Shown: piece after piece, positions 1 to 5,370 of the stretch | How positions within the stretch are numbered: position 1 is the first letter of the stretch | Layout: every line of letters begins with the position of its first letter | Source of the DNA: Bacteroidales bacterium | GTDB taxonomy: Bacteria > Bacteroidota > Bacteroidia > Bacteroidales > P3 | Direction: 5' to 3' | Assembly (NCBI GenBank): GCA_017632095.1 | Contig: JAGBSA010000151.1 | Location: 1-9,593 of the forward strand | Length of the DNA: 9,593 bases | Translations under genes and position numbers: made by a program | The notes under the pieces: generated by a model | The model's input: the letters and a program-made list of their open reading frames with translations, nothing else | Told to the model about the DNA's origin: nothing | Databases searched by the model: none

Positions 1-3000
1 TAAGATGTTTCTTATTTTTACATCTATTACCTTTTCTACTTTTAGGTCTTTATCAATAGGCTTTCTTATAGTGTAAACATCTACAAAGCTTACAAGCTTT
101 ACTTTTGACGGAACTTTGTCTGTATGCAAAGAATCTAAATACAAAGGATTCTTTTCTAAAGTATTCTTACCTGTAAATGCTTTCTTAGGGTCGTTATTAA
201 ATTCTTGTAAACGTTTTAACAAAGCTTCTCTATATGCTTTATTTGCTACGGTTTGAATTTTCTCTATATTAAATGAAGCGTTTACAGATTCTACTTTTGT
301 TTCGTATTGTTTGATTTTGCCATACACAGTTTCCAAGTGTAGTTGTCCCCTTGGAGTTTGTTGAATAATTTGTTTTTGTCCGTTCTTTGTCTTGGTAGTG
401 TTGGTGTTTCTTGTAACAACTTTATTCTTTGCCTTGATTGAAACCAATGTTTCCTCAAGATGTCTTTTCGCTTCCTTACGGAACTCATCTAAAGGCATAG
501 GAGGGTTGAAACGTAGTTTGTTGTTCTTGTCTCTATACAATTCTTTGGCTTCGATTCCATAAACAGCAGACGTTCTTTTTTCCTTATCCAATAGTCGAAT
601 TTCCACATTATCCAAATCAAGATGATCTCCTACAGACTTTTCTACACGAGCATTAAGATTATTTAGGTATTGTATGTAGCTTGGTTTTGTAAATGCAATA
701 GTCAAGGCGTCCATGGCGTGATGGCGATGATCGTTTCGTTTAGTCCAATCTTTAATTGTTCTAATTACATTTCCATCTCTATTTGTATGGGAATTGGTTA
801 AGCCACATTTATCATACTTATCCCAATTCAACTCTTTCATCACATCAACCAATTGCCAATCCTCCCTTAGTCTATCGGTAACTGAGCCTGTTGTTGTATT
901 GACTACCTTTACTATTTGTTCTAAAATCTCTCTTGACTTCTTGGCAATGTATTGTGAGTTACGCAAATCTCTATCTATAAATCCATCTGGGATTTCGGAT
1001 TGAGTCATTAAGAGATTTTTTCTTTTGGTTTTGCTTATCTTTTCTTCTGCAAAAAGTTTTTCGACTCTGCTCTTATACTCCTCTACACCCTTAGCCTCGT
1101 TTTTGCTTAAGACATAATCGTATGCCGTCATTCTTCCTTTCTCTATATTGGCATCTCTTTTCTCTAAAGTCTTGTTAGAAAATGAATCATCGAACAATAA
1201 GGCTTGTGGGATTATGTGTTCTATATCAAACTCCTTGCTGAATAGTTTCTCTTTCGGAATATAAGTATTGGTGTATAGCGTTTTATAACCAACTCTCTCT
1301 AATTCTTCGTATAATTTGTAACGAATAATATCGTTTCTACTTGGATTAGCTATATTGAATGGTGCTTGTTGTAAAACCTTTACAATATCGTCGTGTTCTT
1401 TCTTGGATTTCCCAATAGATTTGGTTAATTCGTCTCTTTCCTTAGCACTCTTTTTGAGTTCTCTTGCCAACTCTAAACGTATTTCATCGGGTTTGCCATA
1501 TTCAGCAATTAGAGAATTGACAACGTTTACCATTTGGTTAAGAATCTTTTCTACAACAGGGTTTCTTAAACTATTCTTAGGTAATTGAGAAAGCGAATCT
1601 TTTAATACTTTATTTTCTATTTCCTCTTTTGTAAGTGAGTTTTTAGAGTGTTTGTAGCCTGCCTTTTCGCAAGCATCACTATATATTGAGCCTTGTTTAA
1701 GGAATGGTAATATTTTTAATGTTGCTCTTGTGCTAAGACTACTATAATCCAAAGAGAAAGTAATTTGAGCCAAAATACTTGCATACTCTTTTGGCATGCT
1801 GCAAAGCTCCATTAGTTTTTGTATTAGCTTTTCGTTTCCTAATTTTGAGCTATCTCCCTCAAACGAATAAAGCAAATGCCATAGTCTATAGTATGCTTGC
1901 TTTTCTATTTGTTGTTCTTCTATCTCCTTGGCAGTTAAATCTGTATTGAACGAAAGAATATCTGTATTAAATCCTAAGGCATCAAAAACTTCTCTTACTT
2001 CCTTTTCAACCTTTGGTGCTTTGCTTTTTGCAAAGTCTATTTCGTGTCCGGATAGTTCGATGATTTCTTGAAAAGCCTTAAAGAAGGCAGCTCTTGTTTT
2101 ATTTCCCTCGATTTCTTCATAATTGAGTTTGTAATCACCTTTCAAATCAAGCTTTTGCAAAGCTTGAGAACTTGTAAGTTTTTCTTTTATGCTTAACTCT
2201 GCATACAAAGTTTGCTTTTCTTCTTGAGTCAAAGGACGTTTACCATATTTGAACTCTGTTGTTTCTCCAAACAAGTCTTGTTGATTATTCGGTATTACAT
2301 TTCCCTCTATCTGAACATTGTTAAGTACTTGCCAAATCTTAGATTCTTGGAATACAGGAGAGGATTTTGGAGTAACACGAGGACCGATTGTTTTTGTTAC
2401 TATTTTACCATTTTTCTCTATTTCAATTTCTTTTCCCTCCAATTCGCAAATACTCAAAAGTCCTTTTTGGGATTTTAGTTGTCGTTGATAAAAGATTACA
2501 ATATCACGAATCTCTTTTTTAAGTTCTTCAGTCAGTTCTTTGTGATACTTTGCTTGTGATTCCCAAATCGTTTCAAATTCATCTAAATAGTCTTGACGAT
2601 AGAACACTTGATTCTTTGTGCTATAATGAGGATTTTGTGATAATTTGCTGTAAAGATATTGTCCTACTGTTTGATGATTAAAGTATAATTCTTTACTTCT
2701 ATCACTTATGTTTCCTAAATAGTTGCTTGAATTATTTAGTTGGTTGTTTATATCTTGAAATATTATAGCAAGTTGTTCCAAACTCATTTTAGAGTTAAGA
2801 GATTGGCTTCTCCATAAATAGTTTTCTTTCTTTAACTCAAAGCCTTTTGTATCTCTTTTTACTCCCTCAATATCGAAAGCCTTTTGACAAATAACCCAAG
2901 TCTGACCTTTGTTCTTTCCTTTTAATTGTTCTTTTAATTCATCTGTCAAAAATTCAGGATAATATTGCTTTTGGTATTCCCAAATCTTGTCAAATTCGTT

Positions 3001-3579
3001 TTGTAAGTCTGAACGATAGAAATCAGGCTCAGCTTTTGTTCCTTTGCTTGTCAGTTCTAATAGGAGTTCTCCCGGAGTTAAATCTCTTTCGTATAGCTCT
3101 TTCGCAATAGCCATTCCGTCTATGAGTTGTCCCTCATCGGTTGATTTTGCTTTTCGACTACTCTTGTAGCCTCGCTTCTTGTTAATCATCAACAAGACTC
3201 TCGCAAATTCACTTAAACTAATCTCTTGTTCGGCTGCCTTTGCTCTCAAAGAAAAAGTTTCAAAAGTTGATTCATTACCTTGTTCTGATAAGATTGTTTT
3301 ATCATCAATGAAATTATGTTCCTTTAATATCTTGATTAAAGATTCTTTTCTTAATTTATAGCGTTGTAAGTTTCTTCGAGCTGAACGTTTTGATGTTCTG
3401 TCTGCATTAGTGGTAATGCTTTTCCCTTTTTCAAAATTACCAAGTTCGTCAGTTGTTAAAGGATTTACCCTCACACCTACTTTAACTATTGAAGATGTTT
3501 CGTCCTTTGTTTCTGCTTCATTTACGACTGCCCAACCTATGCTGTTTGTTCCTAAGTCTAAGCCTAATATCTTTTTCAT
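1..3579 (-). CDS. cas9: Type II-C CRISPR nuclease Cas9 (3' end beyond window)
   Basis: RNA-guided DNA endonuclease; with crRNA and tracrRNA it cuts both strands of invading DNA. I read all 1193 codons on the minus strand and found no stop; the frame runs off the left edge. Start ATG at 3579 gives MKKILGLDLGTNSIGWAVV, the RuvC-I motif with D8. An Arg-rich bridge helix follows (about 58-85), then a Lys-rich REC region. RuvC-II is IRLELAREL (E703). HNH is FDIEHIIPQALLFDDSFSNK with H788; N811 is the expected metal-binding Asn. RuvC-III is HRHHAMDAL (H954, D957). The nuclease therefore looks active. Known Bacteroidota Cas9 proteins are roughly 1400-1500 aa, so the C-terminal PAM-interacting part is what is missing. 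The REC region holds an internal duplication (about 187-219 and 326-358). It is divergent from the tracrRNA candidate. Confidence 0.97.
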   Translation of the reverse strand, partial: MKKILGLDLGTNSIGWAVVNEAETKDETSSIVKVGVRVNPLTTDELGNFEKGKSITTNADRTSKRSARRNLQRYKLRKESLIKILKEHNFIDDKTILSEQGNESTFETFSLRAKAAEQEISLSEFARVLLMINKKRGYKSSRKAKSTDEGQLIDGMAIAKELYERDLTPGELLLELTSKGTKAEPDFYRSDLQNEFDKIWEYQKQYYPEFLTDELKEQLKGKNKGQTWVICQKAFDIEGVKRDTKGFELKKENYLWRSQSLNSKMSLEQLAIIFQDINNQLNNSSNYLGNISDRSKELYFNHQTVGQYLYSKLSQNPHYSTKNQVFYRQDYLDEFETIWESQAKYHKELTEELKKEIRDIVIFYQRQLKSQKGLLSICELEGKEIEIEKNGKIVTKTIGPRVTPKSSPVFQESKIWQVLNNVQIEGNVIPNNQQDLFGETTEFKYGKRPLTQEEKQTLYAELSIKEKLTSSQALQKLDLKGDYKLNYEEIEGNKTRAAFFKAFQEIIELSGHEIDFAKSKAPKVEKEVREVFDALGFNTDILSFNTDLTAKEIEEQQIEKQAYYRLWHLLYSFEGDSSKLGNEKLIQKLMELCSMPKEYASILAQITFSLDYSSLSTRATLKILPFLKQGSIYSDACEKAGYKHSKNSLTKEEIENKVLKDSLSQLPKNSLRNPVVEKILNQMVNVVNSLIAEYGKPDEIRLELARELKKSAKERDELTKSIGKSKKEHDDIVKVLQQAPFNIANPSRNDIIRYKLYEELERVGYKTLYTNTYIPKEKLFSKEFDIEHIIPQALLFDDSFSNKTLEKRDANIEKGRMTAYDYVLSKNEAKGVEEYKSRVEKLFAEEKISKTKRKNLLMTQSEIPDGFIDRDLRNSQYIAKKSREILEQIVKVVNTTTGSVTDRLREDWQLVDVMKELNWDKYDKCGLTNSHTNRDGNVIRTIKDWTKRNDHRHHAMDALTIAFTKPSYIQYLNNLNARVEKSVGDHLDLDNVEIRLLDKEKRTSAVYGIEAKELYRDKNNKLRFNPPMPLDEFRKEAKRHLEETLVSIKAKNKVVTRNTNTTKTKNGQKQIIQQTPRGQLHLETVYGKIKQYETKVESVNASFNIEKIQTVANKAYREALLKRLQEFNNDPKKAFTGKNTLEKNPLYLDSLHTDKVPSKVKLVSFVDVYTIRKPIDKDLKVEKVIDVKIRNIL

Positions 3580-3608
3580 AGAATGTATCGTTAAGGTTAT
3601 TCTGATTA

Positions 3609-3616
3609 CAAATTTA
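3609..3616 (-). promoter_or_regulatory. cas9 promoter, -7 element
   Basis: On the minus strand TAAATTTG matches the Bacteroidota -7 consensus TAnnTTTG and lies 29 bases before the cas9 ATG. That predicts a start of transcription near 3602 and a leader of about 20 nt. No clear TTG is found at the -33 position, only a T-rich stretch around 3631-3635, so the promoter may be weak. There is no obvious Shine-Dalgarno sequence before the ATG, as is usual in this phylum. Confidence 0.5.
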
Positions 3617-3637
3617 CAAAAAAAGAAGTAAAAACCA

Positions 3638-3666
3638 TTGCTGATTAAAAAAGTTTTGTATCTTTG
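3638..3666 (+). promoter_or_regulatory. Promoter of the tracrRNA
   Basis: TTG at 3638-3640 and TATCTTTG at 3659-3666, separated by 18 bp, fit the Bacteroidota promoter pattern (TTG, 18-20 bp, TAnnTTTG). Transcription should start about 6-8 bases after the G, near 3673, exactly where the anti-repeat begins. It faces away from the cas9 promoter, with the two -7 elements about 40 bp apart. Confidence 0.7.
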
Positions 3667-3672
3667 CCTCAC

Positions 3673-3756
3673 TAAATTGAAGCAATTCACAATAAGGATT
3701 ATTCCGTTGTGAAAACATTTAAGTGCGGCACTCTTTCGGGTGTCGTCTTTTTTTTT
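3673..3756 (+). ncRNA. tracrRNA candidate of the type II-C CRISPR system
   Basis: The RNA that pairs with crRNA repeats and holds them in Cas9. Three parts are visible. (1) The anti-repeat, about 3673-3692, TAAATTGAAGCAATTCACAA, predicts a CRISPR repeat beginning with (G)TTGTGAATTGCTTCA, similar to the GTTGTG-starting repeats known in Bacteroidota. (2) A nexus-like element, AAGGATTATTCCGTT (3694-3708), has GGA/TCC pairing and resembles AAGGCTAGTCCGTT of the S. pyogenes tracrRNA. (3) A terminal hairpin at 3725-3746 is followed by nine T. The canonical promoter lies directly upstream and intact cas9 is divergent. Length is about 84 nt. No CRISPR repeat is in the window to test the anti-repeat, so the 5' boundary is inferred. 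Confidence 0.82.
3725..3756 (+). terminator. Intrinsic terminator of the tracrRNA
   Basis: GCGGCAC (3725-3731) pairs with GTGTCGT (3740-3746) in seven pairs, two of them G-U, across an 8-nt loop. After one C, nine T follow at 3748-3756. This is a rho-independent terminator shape, and the hairpin would also be the 3' stem-loop of the mature tracrRNA. Confidence 0.8.
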
Positions 3757-3817
3757 ATCCCTAATGTATTATTTCCGAGATATAAATCAACGAATTTTCT
3801 TTCTACTCGGATTTCGC

Positions 3818-4432
3818 TTACTCCTCTGTCTTGTTCTTTGTGGCGAAGCGGCGGTCTCGTTGGGCGAGTAGGGCTTGACGGTGTCGGTTGAGGTCTTCGA
3901 CTTGCTTGTCGAGCAGGGAGCGTACGGCATTTTTCTCGTCGAGTTCGCAGTCTATGTCGTTTAGGTGGTTGGTGTAGTCGTTGAAACAGTCTTCGTCGCT
4001 TTGGAGAGGGTAGATGTAGAAGTGTCCGTGTCTTGCCAAGAGCTTGCGGAGAGCATCTACAATCTCGATACTTTTCAAGAAGGTAGCCTTGTTCTTAGGG
4101 CAGAGGTTGGAGTTGAGGGTTGAGCTGCGAGCGTAACGTCTGCGATAAGCTGCAAAGACATTTCGTTGTTTTTCCATGTCAAGTCCCAATATGCAACCGA
4201 TGCGAATCAAGGTGGCATCGTTATGTTCTTGCTTAAAATCGAAGCTGAATTGACTCTTTTTGCCAAAGAAAAAGTTCTCAAAGATAACAATATTGCAAGG
4301 AGAGTCAGAAAAAACCCTATACCAATTCTCATACAAATCCTCCACCATAGCCGACGACCAACTCACAGGGTGAATCGGAAGGGCTGACTTGGTGTTTCTT
4401 TGATGTAAATCTGCAATTTTATCCTTAGACAT
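3818..4432 (-). CDS. Hypothetical protein, 204 aa
   Basis: Not recognised. The start ATG at 4432 is preceded by a good -7 promoter element, and the frame ends with TAA at 3818. The product is soluble, with no signal peptide or membrane segment. The middle is basic (EKQRNVFAAYRRRYARSS), and the C-terminal third is charged and probably helical, ending in a Lys/Arg/Glu-rich tail (QRDRRFATKNKTEE). Four Cys are scattered with no zinc-finger spacing. Its G+C content looks clearly higher than that of cas9 and closer to the replication cluster on its right, so it may have arrived with that cluster rather than with the CRISPR locus. It converges on the tracrRNA and diverges from the HTH gene. The unbroken length, promoter and codon use support a real gene; function is unknown. 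Confidence 0.75.
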   Translation of the reverse strand: MSKDKIADLHQRNTKSALPIHPVSWSSAMVEDLYENWYRVFSDSPCNIVIFENFFFGKKSQFSFDFKQEHNDATLIRIGCILGLDMEKQRNVFAAYRRRYARSSTLNSNLCPKNKATFLKSIEIVDALRKLLARHGHFYIYPLQSDEDCFNDYTNHLNDIDCELDEKNAVRSLLDKQVEDLNRHRQALLAQRDRRFATKNKTEE

Positions 4433-4525
4433 TTCCTTAACTTAAATAATTGTGATGCAGTGATTAAGCAAACTTTTTTTCAAAATGAACAAAAATTTTC
4501 CTTAAAGCTTTCCACATTCGGACTA

Positions 4526-4533
4526 CAAAGATA
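4526..4533 (-). promoter_or_regulatory. Promoter -7 element of the 204-aa gene
   Basis: TATCTTTG on the minus strand is a perfect TAnnTTTG. It predicts a start near 4519 and a leader of about 87 nt before the ATG at 4432. The -33 region (about 4553-4556) has no convincing TTG. It is back-to-back with the rightward promoter at 4631-4660. Confidence 0.55.
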
Positions 4534-4630
4534 AGAATAAAAATACATATCTGCCATACATACAAAAGGGTAGAAGGGGGCTTATATCCGACATTTTATT
4601 AACACGAATATGCAGATACGATTTAAGGTA

Positions 4631-4660
4631 TTGACAATCATAGGTTTTAGCCTATTTTTG
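4631..4660 (+). promoter_or_regulatory. Promoter of the replication cluster, with operator-like palindrome
   Basis: TTG at 4631-4633, a 19-bp gap and TATTTTTG at 4653-4660 form a textbook Bacteroidota promoter; the start should be near 4667. Between and overlapping the two elements lies an inverted repeat, ATAGG (4640-4644) / CCTAT (4651-4655), placed where a repressor would block RNA polymerase. The small HTH proteins encoded just downstream are natural candidates for binding it; that link is inference. Confidence 0.7.
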
Positions 4661-4691
4661 CCGTGTTGAAAATCATTTATTCATTTTACGG

Positions 4692-4737
4692 TTTAGTCAT
4701 CGTGAGGGTTGCGACGAATTCGACTAAATCGACTAAA
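4692..4737 (+). repeat. Inverted and direct repeats in the leader
   Basis: TTTAGTC at 4692-4698 is complementary to GACTAAA at 4722-4728 and again at 4731-4737. The last two are a 9-bp direct repeat (CGACTAAAT / CGACTAAAA). Inside the first pair, TCGT and ACGA can extend the stem. The element lies in the roughly 87-nt leader of the HTH gene, so it could be an RNA hairpin or a DNA binding site. Confidence 0.5.
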
Positions 4738-4753
4738 AAAAACAATTAAAGCG

Positions 4754-4918
4754 ATGAAAACTACACAAGAGGTTTTGAAAGAATTGAGAATCGCCTATTC
4801 GACACTTTACAGGTTGAGGCGTAAGATTGGTATGTTTGCCAAAGAGAAACGGACAAAGAATTGGTACACCGAGGAAGATGTCAAACGCTTAAAAGAACAA
4901 ATGGAAAGGGAGAACTGA
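4754..4918 (+). CDS. Small helix-turn-helix protein, 54 aa
   Basis: A small DNA-binding protein, excisionase or MerR-like in style. The helix-turn-helix is TTQEVLKELRIAYSTLYRLRRK, with the recognition helix near STLYRLRRKIG. A wing-like stretch, RTKNWYTEEDVKRLKEQME, follows and matches the W/Y-T-x-x-D/E-V-x-x-L pattern of MerR/Xis domains. I start it at the ATG at 4754; a TTG at 4709 would add 15 residues, but they are encoded by the leader repeats and look non-coding. Its stop overlaps the next gene's ATG (TGATG), so the two are translationally coupled. Likely role: autoregulator or replication accessory factor (inference). It could instead be a relic of a directionality factor. Confidence 0.75.
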   Translation: MKTTQEVLKELRIAYSTLYRLRRKIGMFAKEKRTKNWYTEEDVKRLKEQMEREN

Positions 4919-5178
4919 TGGCAAAGGTGATAATCGACATAGAAATGATAAAGGCATTGGAGCAGAGGAGTTACTGTAAACTCTCTCCGGCAGAGAGAAT
5001 CATTGTGGCATATGTGCATAACTTCAAACAAGGATTCTATGGCAGTTGTGTGCATTTGAGCAAGATTTGCGGATTAAGTGTCAGACAGATAGGCACCTTG
5101 GTCAGAAGACTCCAAAAAAGAAAAATCTTAATCGAAGAAAGAGATGCTTTAATCTTGAATCCGCTCTACCGCAATTAA
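4918..5178 (+). CDS. Winged-helix DNA-binding protein, 86 aa (possible iteron binder)
   Basis: The start ATG at 4918 overlaps the previous stop and has AAGGGAG a few bases upstream; an upstream start at 4861 in the same frame would overlap the HTH gene heavily and is less likely. The sequence follows the HTH_36/replication-protein winged-helix pattern: LSPAERIIVAYVHNF, then CVHLSKICGLSVRQIGTLVR as helices 2 and 3, then LQKRKILIEERDALILNP as the wing. Related domains occur in plasmid and phage replication initiators. The gene ends 4 bp before the first of five palindromic iterons, so this protein is the leading candidate to bind them and load or recruit the downstream primase-helicase, or to repress its expression. 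The fold is read from pattern; the role is inference. Confidence 0.8.
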   Translation: MAKVIIDIEMIKALEQRSYCKLSPAERIIVAYVHNFKQGFYGSCVHLSKICGLSVRQIGTLVRRLQKRKILIEERDALILNPLYRN

Positions 5179-5182
5179 GCTT

Positions 5183-5285
5183 AGGAAGAAACTTCCTTGG
5201 GGTAAGGAAAAAACTTCCTGCGGGCTAGGAAGAAACTTCCTTGCTATAAGGAAATAATTTCCTGCCGACAAGGAAGAAACTTCCT
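5183..5285. repeat. Five palindromic iterons, 22-bp period
   Basis: Five 15-bp units start at 5183, 5205, 5227, 5249 and 5271, exactly 22 bp apart. Units 1, 3 and 5 are AGGAAGAAACTTCCT, unit 2 is AGGAAAAAACTTCCT and unit 4 is AGGAAATAATTTCCT. Each is an inverted repeat (AGGAAG/CTTCCT around AAA). In unit 4 the G-to-A change in the left arm is matched by a C-to-T change in the right arm, which keeps the palindrome. The 7-bp spacers are not conserved. The 22-bp spacing puts all units on one face of the helix, as in iteron replication origins; a multi-operator control region is the alternative. If transcribed, each unit can also form an RNA hairpin with a 3-nt loop. Confidence 0.93.
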
Positions 5286-5364
5286 CCAATAATAAATATA
5301 TAATATATATATAATAAAACTATATTAAAATTATAGTAAAGAAAAATTAAAAATAAAAAGAAAT
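5286..5364. other. A/T-rich tract, candidate DNA unwinding element
   Basis: Directly after the last iteron come about 75 bases that are almost all A and T, including alternating TATA runs at about 5295-5312, ending at the start of the primase-helicase gene. An A/T tract next to an iteron array is the usual layout of a plasmid or phage origin, where the duplex melts. I found no TAnnTTTG promoter here, so the downstream gene probably depends on read-through from the promoter at 4631-4660. Confidence 0.65.
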
Positions 5365-5370
5365 GTGATT

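Noticed and set aside
2212..2478. Plus-strand open frames inside the cas9 region
   Set aside because: The minus-strand Cas9 frame is continuous through here with conserved sequence; these are shadows.
1..3579. cas9 as a pseudogene because it has no stop in the window
   Set aside because: All 1193 codons were read without a stop or frameshift and all nuclease motifs are intact; it is simply cut by the window edge.
3709..3891. 60-codon plus-strand frame starting in the tracrRNA
   Set aside because: It runs through the terminator hairpin and T-run and then antisense to the 204-aa gene; the RNA gene explains the sequence better.
4709..4753. TTG start 15 codons upstream for the 54-aa HTH gene
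   Set aside because: The added residues would come from the leader's inverted and direct repeats, and the ATG at 4754 starts right before the HTH domain.
5183..5285. CRISPR array
   Set aside because: The repeats are 15-bp palindromes with 7-bp spacers, far shorter than CRISPR repeats and spacers, and do not match the tracrRNA anti-repeat.
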